Shown: positions 8,401 to 16,165 of the stretch, one piece after another
Layout of the letters: every line of letters starts with the position of its first letter
How positions within the stretch are numbered: the first letter of the stretch is position 1
Origin: JBBTCJ01 sp038043285
Lineage (GTDB): Bacteria > Planctomycetota > Phycisphaerae > UBA1845
Length of the DNA stretch: 24,149 bases
NCBI GenBank assembly: GCA_038043285.1
Contig: JBBTCJ010000116.1
Location: 1-24,149 of the forward strand
Direction: 5' to 3'
Program-made: the position numbers and the translations under genes
Notes under the pieces: model-generated
Seen by the model: only the letters and a program-made list of their open reading frames with translations
Told to the model about the DNA's origin: nothing
Database searches by the model: none

Positions 8401-10532
8401 GTTTCCGCCGGATCGATCGCGCCATTGGACGGCGAGAATCCCTCGGCCACCAATGAGGAACCTGAGGCCGCCATGACTGGTAGGGGAGTCAGGGCAAAGT
8501 CTTGAATCGTCACTCCGCCGCCGGCGACGACGACAACCGCCGATGCGCTCAGGTACCCGAACTTGGACGCCGTTGCGGTGTACGTCCCCGGCGCCATAAC
8601 CATACTGTAGTTGCCCGTGCCGCTGGTGGAAGCGAAGTATCCATCGGTCAGCGCGATGCTCGCTCCGTTGACCGGAGCGCTATTGTTCGCGTTCGTGACC
8701 GTTCCCGCGAGCGTCCCCTGTGGGGGAGGCATGCAGGAGGGGAACCTGAAGCTGCCGATCCTGGTCAACCATCCGACGGTGCTGCTCGCCTGGCTTGCGG
8801 CGGTGTAGTATTCCGTCGTGTACCAGAACGTACAGTCATCGGCCGGATCCACCATCAACGCGCTGTAATCGCCCCAGCGCGACCCGGAGTCCCGTTGAAC
8901 GCCGGTCCCGGCAATCAACTCGTTTTCACCCTGATACAGTCCACCGGGTGGATCGGTCGCCAGCCGCCCCGCGTAACGAATCGAGGGGAACTTCGTAAGG
9001 CTGGACACCGAGTATCCGACTGCAAGGTTTCCGCTGTTGTCCGTGGCGGCGCTGCCCATCCACCGGCTGTGACCGTCGACCGGGTCAAACGTCGCCTGCT
9101 CGGTGACCGCGAAACCGCCGCCCACATCCGTGAGTTGGTAGTACCGGATGCCGCTGCGATAGGTTCCCAGCGTCGTCGACCCGGTGACGTTCACCGAGTG
9201 GGTCACGACCAGGCTCTGCCCCGCCGGTGTGTTGCGATACTGCAAGCGATGCATGAGGCGATCGGAAATGGAATCCAGGGCCGCGCTGTTGGTCGCTGGC
9301 GGCGGCTGAAGAATGTCGTCACGACCCGAAGGGCTTAGCGGATTGAACGCAGCGACCGCGATTGGGCTCTCCGACCGCTGCGTGAAGGTCGAGTTCGCCG
9401 GGTTGATCCAGTCCACGTGGAAGTCGAAGAGTTTCAGAGCGTCGAAGGGGTCACCGAACTCCGTGGCCAGGAAATATGCAAACGTGTTAGGACGTCCCGT
9501 CGGAGGCGTGACCAACCCGTCCAGGTCCGACGGTAGTACGCCGCCAATGTCCGGTATGACCGCGAGATTCATGTTGAAGTAGACAAGTCCCGCGGTCGGA
9601 TCACCGGCGAGCATTTTTGAGCGGTCGAACGCGAAGGCACCCGTCCCGTCGAAGCTGCCGCCGAGATAGAACTGGTTGGTCGACATGTAGTACGCGTCCG
9701 GCCATACGCCGAGCTTTGGATAGTCCGGGAATTCGCTGCCCGGAAGAACAAAGTCGTACAGGTAGTACGCGCCCGTCGGGTCGCCGGTCTTGGAGACGGC
9801 GACGCACTCGTGATATGGAGGCGTGCTGGTTCCCGCAAACGCAAACTGGCTGAGCACCCAGCGGTCCGCGAGCGGATCATATAGCACGATCACGTCGCCT
9901 TGGTCGGACGCGGCGCATTGCCCGCCGATGGGTGCGAACAGGCTGCTCAACTTGAACGGCGCGGTCAACGGCGCGCCCGTCTTGTCGTAGACCCGCGTCA
10001 GCAGGTTCACCATCTGCACATAATGGTTGGGGCCGACGTCACCGTTGGTGTCGGGCGGCGACAATCGGAACCCGAAAGCGTTGAAGTTGTCCTGACAGCT
10101 CTGTCCCTCGAAGCTGACCAGCGGCGCGGGCATGGTGGCGCCGGGGAGAGCGGCAACGATTGAGGCTGCCTCCTGCAACGGTACACCTGCCGTCAGATTC
10201 GCATTCTCGCTTCTGGGCAAGGGGAACATCGGAAGCTCGAGGACGATTTCCGATTCTTCAGCCGAGATCGCCGCGATGCCGCCCAAGCCCGTGTCCGGCA
10301 GCTTCGCCTCGGCGGGAGGCAGCTCACTAACCAGGGCTGACTCCGCGAAGCTGACCGCTGATGTCGTCTCAACCTTCGCGGATTCAGACGGAGGGGGCGC
10401 TTGCGCCTTTGCCGCGGAGGATCCTCCATAGGGATCCAGCAAGAGGACAGCACCACCAAGCAAGGCTGGGACCGCCAGCAGCCTCAAGGGGCGCAACCAA
10501 GGATAAGACAATGGGAGACTGGATCGGTTCAT
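5469..10532 (-). CDS. Giant secreted multidomain surface protein with internal tandem repeats
   Basis: 1687 residues from the ATG at 10532, chosen for its AAGGAG ribosome binding site (complement 10540-10545) 7-8 nt upstream; an in-frame start 45 bp further up lacks one. Residues 1-43 are a signal peptide ending SSAAKAQA. Residues about 115-603 form a large domain with Asp/Gly/Tyr-rich repeats (SPPDTNGDVGPNHYVQMVN, DPLADRWVLSQF, SRWGDYSALMVDP), probably a beta-propeller-like fold. About 606-686 is a carboxypeptidase-regulatory-like beta-sandwich (GTLAGTVTNANN). Residues 690-1297 are two copies of a 304-residue unit: a CARDB-like half, then a jelly-roll half of the kind found in M6-type secreted proteases. 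Ig-like sequence follows. The last 155 residues (from FISGGGYLRL) are a separate beta-rich domain. No catalytic motif or membrane anchor is evident. Likely adhesion or surface structure; function unproven. Confidence 0.85.
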   Translation of the reverse strand: MNRSSLPLSYPWLRPLRLLAVPALLGGAVLLLDPYGGSSAAKAQAPPPSESAKVETTSAVSFAESALVSELPPAEAKLPDTGLGGIAAISAEESEIVLELPMFPLPRSENANLTAGVPLQEAASIVAALPGATMPAPLVSFEGQSCQDNFNAFGFRLSPPDTNGDVGPNHYVQMVNLLTRVYDKTGAPLTAPFKLSSLFAPIGGQCAASDQGDVIVLYDPLADRWVLSQFAFAGTSTPPYHECVAVSKTGDPTGAYYLYDFVLPGSEFPDYPKLGVWPDAYYMSTNQFYLGGSFDGTGAFAFDRSKMLAGDPTAGLVYFNMNLAVIPDIGGVLPSDLDGLVTPPTGRPNTFAYFLATEFGDPFDALKLFDFHVDWINPANSTFTQRSESPIAVAAFNPLSPSGRDDILQPPPATNSAALDSISDRLMHRLQYRNTPAGQSLVVTHSVNVTGSTTLGTYRSGIRYYQLTDVGGGFAVTEQATFDPVDGHSRWMGSAATDNSGNLAVGYSVSSLTKFPSIRYAGRLATDPPGGLYQGENELIAGTGVQRDSGSRWGDYSALMVDPADDCTFWYTTEYYTAASQASSTVGWLTRIGSFRFPSCMPPPQGTLAGTVTNANNSAPVNGASIALTDGYFASTSGTGNYSMVMAPGTYTATASKFGYLSASAVVVVAGGGVTIQDFALTPLPVMAASGSSLVAEGFSPSNGAIDPAETVTVNFTLKNIGPGDTINLMATLLPTGGVTNPDGPTTYGVVVGSGGTGTQPFTFTADPSLSCGGQLIATLHLQDGAMDLGNVTYSFNLGAQTVSLMENFDGVVAPALPAGWTATVATGSSGNNWRTAASSADTAPNTAFVPDVASVHDVRLNSLGFTTPVAGAQLSFRNNYATESGYDGGVLEISINGGAFIDILAAGGSFVSGGYNRTLSTGFSNPLPGRQAWSGSSGGYLTSVVNLPAASAGQNVQLRWRFGSDSSVGGTGWRVDTIVVSSAFTCTYDLFAHGSSIVEECYAPANNALDPNEKATVDFALRNLGSASTTNLVATLLATGGVTDPDGPHAYGAIAGAGGIGTQVFSFRVDPGMNCGDQLVATLQLQDGAFDLGTVSYNFTLGVLTVSLSENFDGAVAPAIPAGWTATVASGLSTNNWRTVNTSPDTAPNTAFVPDVASVHDVRLHSPVFAVLGPGGRISFRNNYATESGYDGGVLEISLNGGAFADILTAGGSFIAGGYNRTLSTGFSNPLPGRQAWSGSSGGYITTEVNLPAAAAGQNVQLRWRFGSDSSVASTGWRVDTIVVFGNFVCAINGDPLVGVSPGAQTVQYSDPIAPVSIQADDCSLDVLSISTQWNKDGGTFTAGLPASLSLAENGCSSGLCEWTLSGNMYEGPGTYVLRATIADDEGGSSNADITVVVVQEDARVTYTGALFASTSTTTSNIAYVTLAATVQDVTAVPADPDYDADPGDVRNATVTFVDSDNFDAVLCTASVGLVSMGDTLTGTATCIWTANLGSADSISPRVGIIVGHYYTRDSTADDVIVTVSRPLAANFISGGGYLRLTNSAGLKAGDVGSKNNFGFSVKYTKTGRNLQGSMNTIVRRTETDGLHIYQIKGTAMTSLSTQVSTGKAVFNGKVNIKDITNPAAPFSVDSNATLQVTMDDNGEPGSTDTMGITIWNKDGGLWYASKWDGVKTVEQLLDGGNLVVH
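6642..8465 (-). repeat. Two tandem 912-bp repeats inside the giant surface protein gene
   Basis: Copy 1 is about 8465-7554 and copy 2 about 7553-6642, in gene order. The period is exact: identical 10-mers begin at 6681 and 7593, and at 6951 and 7863, both 912 bp apart (304 codons). The C-terminal half of each unit is the better conserved, with long shared peptides such as RNNYATESGYDGGVLEIS and LPGRQAWSGSSGGY. The CARDB-like first halves have diverged more. Confidence 0.95.
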
Positions 10533-10621
10533 CGCGATACTCCTTCCCACGAAACAGAGGTGAACGCCGACAAACACACTTGCCCAACGTGACCGCCCAC
10601 GGCAAGTCCAAGATGGCGCGG

Positions 10622-10650
10622 ACGCTAGCGATTCCTGAATGCGTTGTCAA
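10622..10650 (-). promoter_or_regulatory. Putative promoter of the giant surface protein gene
   Basis: A perfect minus-strand -35 box TTGACA (complement 10645-10650) is followed after 17 bp by TAGCGT (complement 10622-10627), which keeps the first, second and last bases of the -10 consensus. Transcription would begin about 85 nt before the ATG at 10532. Confidence 0.4.
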
Positions 10651-10687
10651 CCGAATTCCGGCGTGTTCGCAAGTGCCCACTTCGACA

Positions 10688-10710
10688 GTTCGCTAACATT
10701 GTCAGCGAAC
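10688..10710. promoter_or_regulatory. Inverted repeat in the divergent promoter region, possible operator
   Basis: GTTCGCT (10688-10694) and AGCGAAC (10704-10710) are perfect inverted repeats separated by 9 bp. They lie just upstream of both the minus-strand promoter at 10622-10650 and the plus-strand promoter candidates at 10716-10785. A further GTTCGC half-site occurs near 10665. The layout would suit a dimeric regulator controlling both divergent secreted-protein genes, but no regulator gene is nearby. Confidence 0.4.
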
Positions 10711-10715
10711 GCCTG

Positions 10716-10785
10716 CTGAGACCCGTAAATCGCTTTACTATAATAGCTTACGGAGTTGCAGAACGGGCCTTTCTTCGGGTACAAT
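10716..10785 (+). promoter_or_regulatory. Promoter candidates for the gene at 10805
   Basis: Two sigma70-like candidates overlap. The first has CTGAGA (10716-10721), 17 bp, then a perfect TATAAT (10739-10744). The second has TTGCAG (10756-10761), 18 bp, then TACAAT (10780-10785). The second would give a leader of only about 13 nt, just including the ribosome binding site, so the first is somewhat more likely. Confidence 0.4.
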
Positions 10786-10804
10786 TCCTGCGGAGGGTCA
10801 ACCC

Positions 10805-11908
10805 TTGAATTGGAAACAAGTCGGCGTCGTTCTGATCGCATCCTTATGCATTCGCTCGTCGCGCGCGGACGACCTTCGCTACGAGTACGAAGGCAACGTC
10901 CTTCCTTACGATAGTGCTGCGGGGTGGGTAATTGCGAATCCCTGCGAGGACGAGTGCAGTGAGGCCCTTAGTGACGGGCGCTTTGTACTTGCCTGGGCAA
11001 CCGGATCAGATATCGTCATGTATCGGTACGACGTTTCAACTCAGGGAACTCCGGTTCCGCCAACTCTGTGGGTCGAATGGCAGTTCCGCTCCAATCATGC
11101 CATTGGCCGATCCGCGTACACTTGCGACGCCATTTGCACAGTGATTTATCGCTCGATGCATGTTGTTGCGTTCTTGTACGGAGACGCCGCAGTTTCCTTT
11201 GACGGCGGCTCCTTCGTGCGGGTGTTTGGAATCGACGAGTTTCACACCGTGCGTTATGAGAGCGACGATGGATTGCATTATTCCATGGCGATTGATGGGC
11301 GAATCTTTGATTCAGGCGTCGGCGACGACCAATACCCGATGACGGCCATCTCGATCGGGGGGATTGGTGGATGTGTGGGCGACGAGAACCCAAACAATGT
11401 CAACGAGTGGGACTTCGTGCGCTACGGCACGATCGCATACGGCGAGGAGATTATCGAGTCTGATCCGGCGCAGGGCTTCGTGGATGCGCGCATTCACGCC
11501 CTGCTAGATCGGTTCACGGTCCGGTACGACTCGCCGAACTACGTCTACCTCGATGAGATCAGCGTCGAGACCACCAGTGGAGTGACACCCGTTGTCACCA
11601 AGACCCGCCGGCTGGACAACGGCCCGCCGGACGTGGTCGAGATTGTGCTCGATCGCCCCATTCCCTACAACGCGACCACGCGATTCACCTTCGACGACGG
11701 CGTGGGCGTCAACGTGGTGGAGTTCACGTTTGCCCCCGGTGACACCGATGGCGACGGCGACGCGGACCTTTCCGACTTCGCGGCCTACCAAAACTGCCTC
11801 GGCACAAACCCTCTCGTCGGCGGTTGCCTTCCGCTTGACGTTATTGCCGATGGTCAACTCCGCAGCGCCGACTTCGCGAAGTTCATTTCCGTCTCTTCCG
11901 GCCCCTAG
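10805..11908 (+). CDS. Secreted LamG-like protein with C-terminal dockerin-like repeats
   Basis: 367 residues with a TTG start, supported by GGAGG at 10792-10796 exactly 8 nt upstream and promoter boxes before it. Residues 1-21 (MNWKQVGVVLIASLC, cut near SSRA) are a signal peptide. Residues about 22-210 look like a LamG/concanavalin-type beta-sandwich (AGWVIANPCEDECSEALSDG, YSMAIDGRIFDSG, WDFVRYGTIAYG). Residues about 215-310 are a second beta domain. The C terminus carries a dockerin/EF-hand-like motif at 312-333 (GDTDGDGDADLSDFAAYQNC) and a degenerate second one (VIADGQLRSADFAKF). Such tails are common on planctomycete secreted proteins, where the partner is usually unknown. Divergent from the giant surface gene. 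Product likely extracellular; function unknown. Confidence 0.8.
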   Translation: MNWKQVGVVLIASLCIRSSRADDLRYEYEGNVLPYDSAAGWVIANPCEDECSEALSDGRFVLAWATGSDIVMYRYDVSTQGTPVPPTLWVEWQFRSNHAIGRSAYTCDAICTVIYRSMHVVAFLYGDAAVSFDGGSFVRVFGIDEFHTVRYESDDGLHYSMAIDGRIFDSGVGDDQYPMTAISIGGIGGCVGDENPNNVNEWDFVRYGTIAYGEEIIESDPAQGFVDARIHALLDRFTVRYDSPNYVYLDEISVETTSGVTPVVTKTRRLDNGPPDVVEIVLDRPIPYNATTRFTFDDGVGVNVVEFTFAPGDTDGDGDADLSDFAAYQNCLGTNPLVGGCLPLDVIADGQLRSADFAKFISVSSGP

Positions 11909-12130
11909 GGCCTACACTGCGGTTGCCCCTCCGCACCCGAGCCAACGCCCTGGTTGCGGGGGAAGAAAGATGCCGCTAGTCTACGCAACCCTTGGACGGA
12001 TCGGTCAGGAGGATTCCGCCGTTCCCGCCGTGGAACCAGCTTCGGCGGCGCCGCCGGCTTGACTTGGCGTTGTTCTAGAAGGTGCTTGTTGGACAATCCC
12101 CGATTGGGGAAAGCGTGGAGATCGTCTTCG

Positions 12131-13192
12131 ATGGTTGGTTGGCGAGTGGTGATAGCTGGAGTCGTCGCGTTGGCCCTTTCAGCCGGGAGCGTGACGGCCC
12201 AAACGGAGAACCCGCACGGTCCCGTGGTGGACACGATTCGGCCGCTTCAGACGATCAGCGCCTCCGACCAGGCGAGAATTGTGGATTGGGTGCGATTCGA
12301 GGTCGAAGCGTTGCAGAACACCGCCTCGGACAGCAAGATTGAGGCGGCCAAGCGATTCGGCAAGGCATTTCTTTCACAGTTTGAAAGCCCGCAGAACACG
12401 CAGGCGTTTCGCGGGCAGTTCGCCACCCAGGCCGCGATTGTCGCCGCAGAGGCCCTGGTCAACCCGCAGGCGGATCAAGTCGTGTCCGGGGCACTGGCTC
12501 GCGTGATGCTGGACATGAACCGCCCCGAAACCGTGCCCGGGTTCGTCGCGGGGTTGAAATGCAAGTGGGAGTGGGCCCGCTACCTTTGCGCTCGTGGGCT
12601 GGCGGCGCAACAAGGCGCGATCGCGACAGACAAGGACAAGTTGGAACAGGTGGTTCGCGCGCTGCGCGAAGCGGGCGAAACCGAAACCGGTCCTGTCGCC
12701 CTGGAACAAGTGTATCGCACCCTGGCGATCCCGAACCAACAGGCCTTGGTCATCGACGCCTATCTTTCGATTCTCGACAGACGATTGGCAGCCAAGAAGA
12801 CCAAACCCGAGGCCTGGGACGGTGCGGAGAACGCGGCGTTTGAATACCTTCGAGTCCCCGCGCTGCTCAACGGACTGAGTGCCCCGCAAAAGTCGCAGCT
12901 TGTCATCCGTCTGGCAGGATTCCTGCGGCTGGCGGCAGAGCGTTACGCCGCGCCCAATCTCTCCTTTACCGAGATCGATGACCTTGAGCGATCACTTGAT
13001 GCGACCGAGGAGATGTTGGAGACGCTTGCCGGCGCCGGCGGCGGGAACATCCGTAAAGTGCTGGAGAACCAGGGCTACGCCGGCAACAAGGAGGTTCTCG
13101 CCGAAGCGAAACGGTGGATCGGCGACAAGGAATCCACCACCCCGGGTCTGCTTAACGCTGCTCCGTGGAGCATTCCCCAAGGCGCGCCGTAG
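12131..13192 (+). CDS. Exported alpha-helical hypothetical protein
   Basis: 353 residues from ATG 12131, chosen because it opens directly with a signal peptide (MVGWRVVIAGVVALALSAGS, cut after VTAQ) and has GGAG 10 nt upstream. The same frame is open back to 11954, but the extra residues are Arg/Ser-rich and unlike coding sequence. The mature protein is predicted almost wholly helical, with repeated helix pairs (AKRFGKAFLSQF, AAIVAAEALVNPQADQVVSG, LEQVVRALREAG), suggesting a HEAT-like or other solenoid scaffold in the periplasm. No catalytic motif is seen and I recognise no family. It ends 112 bp before the peptide transporter operon on the same strand. Confidence 0.7.
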   Translation: MVGWRVVIAGVVALALSAGSVTAQTENPHGPVVDTIRPLQTISASDQARIVDWVRFEVEALQNTASDSKIEAAKRFGKAFLSQFESPQNTQAFRGQFATQAAIVAAEALVNPQADQVVSGALARVMLDMNRPETVPGFVAGLKCKWEWARYLCARGLAAQQGAIATDKDKLEQVVRALREAGETETGPVALEQVYRTLAIPNQQALVIDAYLSILDRRLAAKKTKPEAWDGAENAAFEYLRVPALLNGLSAPQKSQLVIRLAGFLRLAAERYAAPNLSFTEIDDLERSLDATEEMLETLAGAGGGNIRKVLENQGYAGNKEVLAEAKRWIGDKESTTPGLLNAAPWSIPQGAP

Positions 13193-13304
13193 GAGTGTGC
13201 GCCTGAACCGTGCGGCGCCGGCTTCCAACCCGTGAATCCGCTGTAGCGATGCTGATCGCACCGCCGTCTTCGAGCGACGGTCCACGCCGAAGCAGGATCA
13301 TCGG

Positions 13305-15248
13305 ATGATCCGCAACCTGCTCTTCGTCTGCGGCCTGACACTGTTGGGGATCCTGTCGCTTTTCGCTCGTACCTCTGCCCGCCCCAGAGCGGACCTCGTC
13401 TACGTCAACCCGTCTGGAATCCACACGCTGGATCCGGCGCGCATGAGTTGGACGCAGGACTTCCGCGTCGCCCTGAACATTTGGGAAGGGCTGACAAGTT
13501 GGAATCCTCGAACACTGGAACCGATCGCGGGGGCCGCCGAGTTTCCGCCGCGCATCTCCGACGACGGGCTGACCTATACCTTCCTGATCCATCCCGACGC
13601 CCGGTGGTCCAACGGCGATCCGGTGACCAGCGGCGATTTCGTTCGCGGCTGGCGGCGGGCGATCGAGCCGGGGACGGGAACGGACTACACGTTCCTTATC
13701 ACCGACAATATCGAGGGGACTGCTGAGTATGCACGTTGGCGACGCCAGGGCGTCGCGGTGCTGGCTGCTCTGCGAGGTCTGGAAGGTCGGCTGCGGCTCA
13801 ACGAGGATCAACTCCGCGTCCTCTCCGACGACGACGTCTGGAATGCGTTCCCCGCCGATCTTCGCGCGGTCGTGCGGCATCCAGCGCCCGATTCGGCTCC
13901 CGCGGAGTGGTCAAGATTCGCGGACGCGCTGTTGGGCGCGCCGCTGGACTGGAGCACGATCGCCGAAGCCTTTCACGCAAGGCATGCCGCGGAGCTGGCG
14001 GACCGGTTCGCGCAGGTGGGTCTGTACGCCGAGGGCGAACGCACATTGACCGTGAGGCTGGCGAAGCCGTGCCCGTTCTTCCTGGATCTTACTGCCTTCC
14101 CGACGCTGTTGCCTTGCCATGTGAGTATCGAGGTGCTTCGAGAGCGGCACGCCAAATCGTCACTCACGAAAGAGGGGCTGGTGGTGTACGATCCGCAGTG
14201 GACCAAGCCGAACTACCGTCGAAACAGCTACCCGGGCCTGGTCACCAATGGGCCGTACCGTCTGGTGGAATGGGCCTTCAAACGTGGGGCGCGGATGGAA
14301 GCCAATCCGCACCATCGCGACGCCGCGCAACTGTCGTGCCGTTCGGTGGAAATGCGCGAGTTCGAAAACATCAGTGCCTCCCTGATGAGTTACGAAGTCG
14401 GCGACGTGGATTTTCTCACCGATCTGAACGTGCCTTACGACCATGAGATCGCACGGCTGGCTCGCAGCGGCGAGCGGCCGGACTTCCTGCCGTGTCCGGT
14501 GTCGGCCACCTTCTTTCTGAACTTCAATTGCCTGCGTTCCCGGGGCGATGGAACGCCGAACCCTTTCGCGGACGCCCGGGTGCGGAGGGCGTTTTCGCTG
14601 GCGATCGACCGCGAGGGGATCGTCGAGCGATGTTTGGCCCGAGGGGACCGCGTGGCCTACAGCTTTGTGCCGCCCGGAACCATTCCCGGATATTGGCCGC
14701 CGGACGGATTGCGCCGCGACGTTTCAGCGGCCAAGAAACTGATGGCGGACGCGGGGTTCCCGGACGGCGCCGGATTGCCGCCCATCGAGCTTCTCTGCGT
14801 GGGCACGGACGAGCGAATCGTGCAGATGCTTGCCCGACAGTGGGAGGAAACGCTCGGCGCTTCGATCGAGCTTCGCGTGCAGGAATCCAAGACCTTTGCG
14901 GAGAACAAGGCCAATCACCGGTTCTTGATCGCCCGCGCCAACTGGTACGCGGACTACAACGATCCGACGACGTTCCTCGATTGCCTGCAGAGCGCTAACG
15001 GCAACAATGACAGCGGATTTCACCACGCGGGCTACGACGCACTCCTGCGCCGCGCCGCCGGCGAGAGGAATCCCGCGGAGCGGTTGCGCACGCTGCGCGA
15101 AGCCGAACGCCTGATCGTCGAGGAGGAGTGTCCGATCCTGCCGATCTTCCACTATACGCAACTGATCGCCGTGAAGCCCCGGGTGTCCGGGCTGTATCCG
15201 AACGCGCGGCTGTGGTTTCCTTTCCGCTACGTCACGGTGACGCGATGA
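13305..15248 (+). CDS. Peptide ABC transporter substrate-binding protein (family 5, OppA/DppA-like)
   Basis: 647 residues. It binds oligopeptides or similar solutes outside the cytoplasmic membrane and delivers them to the permeases encoded next to it. Family hallmarks are HTLDPARMSWTQDFRVALNI (40-59), ISDDGLTYTFLIHPDARWSN (84-103) with GDPVTSGDF after it, and VRRAFSLAIDREGIV and NWYADYNDPTTFLD further on. The N terminus (1-22) is a hydrophobic export signal. There is no lipobox cysteine, so it may be released or stay anchored by the signal. It is about 100 residues longer than E. coli OppA, mainly through a helical insert at about 143-235, between the first lobe and the strand RTLTVRLAKPCPFFL. 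AGGA lies 7 nt before the ATG. Its stop overlaps the next start (ATGA). Confidence 0.92.
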   Translation: MIRNLLFVCGLTLLGILSLFARTSARPRADLVYVNPSGIHTLDPARMSWTQDFRVALNIWEGLTSWNPRTLEPIAGAAEFPPRISDDGLTYTFLIHPDARWSNGDPVTSGDFVRGWRRAIEPGTGTDYTFLITDNIEGTAEYARWRRQGVAVLAALRGLEGRLRLNEDQLRVLSDDDVWNAFPADLRAVVRHPAPDSAPAEWSRFADALLGAPLDWSTIAEAFHARHAAELADRFAQVGLYAEGERTLTVRLAKPCPFFLDLTAFPTLLPCHVSIEVLRERHAKSSLTKEGLVVYDPQWTKPNYRRNSYPGLVTNGPYRLVEWAFKRGARMEANPHHRDAAQLSCRSVEMREFENISASLMSYEVGDVDFLTDLNVPYDHEIARLARSGERPDFLPCPVSATFFLNFNCLRSRGDGTPNPFADARVRRAFSLAIDREGIVERCLARGDRVAYSFVPPGTIPGYWPPDGLRRDVSAAKKLMADAGFPDGAGLPPIELLCVGTDERIVQMLARQWEETLGASIELRVQESKTFAENKANHRFLIARANWYADYNDPTTFLDCLQSANGNNDSGFHHAGYDALLRRAAGERNPAERLRTLREAERLIVEEECPILPIFHYTQLIAVKPRVSGLYPNARLWFPFRYVTVTR

Positions 15249-16165
15249 TCGGTCGAATCGCGCGGCGGACGCTCGGCGCGGTCGTTACGCTCGCGTGCGT
15301 GTACACGCTTACCTTCGCGATGGTCATCGGCGTCGCCGGAAACCCCTTTCAGACCGGCGAAAGGAACATGCCGCAGGAAGCCGAGCAGGCCCTGCGGGCG
15401 CGCTACCACATGGACGACAATTGGGCGTACTTCCGCGAGTATCTCGCCGGTGTGGTCCGCCTGGATTTCGGCCCCGCGTTTACCTACGCCGACTGGACCT
15501 GCAACCAGATCATCGCCGCATCGCTCCCGGTCTCCGCGACGCTCGGCGCACTCGCGGTGGTCATTGCCGTGCTGGTCGGTGTCCCGCTGGGCGTTGTCAG
15601 CGCGGCCAGAAAGAAGACCGGCATGGATCAGGCCGTATCGTTCATTGTGCTGACGGGGGTTTGCGTGCCCACGTTTGTTATTGGCGCAGCCCTGGTCACC
15701 GTCTTTGCCGTCTGGCTCCGTTGGCTGCCAATCGGCGGCTGGGGAACCTGGCGCCACCTGCCGCTGCCGGCCCTCACCCTTTCGCTGCCCATCGTCGCCT
15801 ACGTCACTCGCCTGGTTCGCGCCGGGATGCTGGATGTCCTGGAAAGCGACTTCATCCGCACCGCCCGGGCCAAAGGGCTGCCGCCGCGTGCGGTGATCTG
15901 GAGACATGCGTTTAAGCCTGCGTTCCTCCCGGTTCTTGGATACCTGGGTCCAGCCGCGGCCCAGGCGATGACCGGATCGTTCGTGGTGGAGAAGGTCTTT
16001 GGCGTTCCCGGTTTGGGTCAGCACTTCGTCAACGCGGCACTCAATCGTGATCCCGGACTGATGATGGGAGCCGTGCTGGTTTTCGCCGCGCTCTTGATTG
16101 CGCTCAATATCCTGGTGGACGTACTCTACGCATGGGTGGACCCACGAATCAGCAGCAGCCTGTAG
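15245..16165 (+). CDS. Peptide ABC transporter permease (OppB/DppB-like)
   Basis: 306 residues. It is one of the two membrane subunits of a peptide-type importer. The start ATG 15245 overlaps the binding-protein stop by 4 nt, indicating translational coupling; the frame is open further upstream but only inside the previous gene. The first membrane helix is at about 9-30, followed by a periplasmic loop with RYHMDDNWAYFREYLAGVVR and LDFGPAF, as in OppB proteins. Further helices are at about 97-119, 131-157, 172-195, 225-245 and 270-298. The cytoplasmic EAA-type loop that contacts the ATPase is at about 203-225 (FIRTARAKGLPPRAVIWRHA). The family motif FVVEKVFGVPGLG is intact. Confidence 0.93.
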   Translation: MIGRIARRTLGAVVTLACVYTLTFAMVIGVAGNPFQTGERNMPQEAEQALRARYHMDDNWAYFREYLAGVVRLDFGPAFTYADWTCNQIIAASLPVSATLGALAVVIAVLVGVPLGVVSAARKKTGMDQAVSFIVLTGVCVPTFVIGAALVTVFAVWLRWLPIGGWGTWRHLPLPALTLSLPIVAYVTRLVRAGMLDVLESDFIRTARAKGLPPRAVIWRHAFKPAFLPVLGYLGPAAAQAMTGSFVVEKVFGVPGLGQHFVNAALNRDPGLMMGAVLVFAALLIALNILVDVLYAWVDPRISSSL

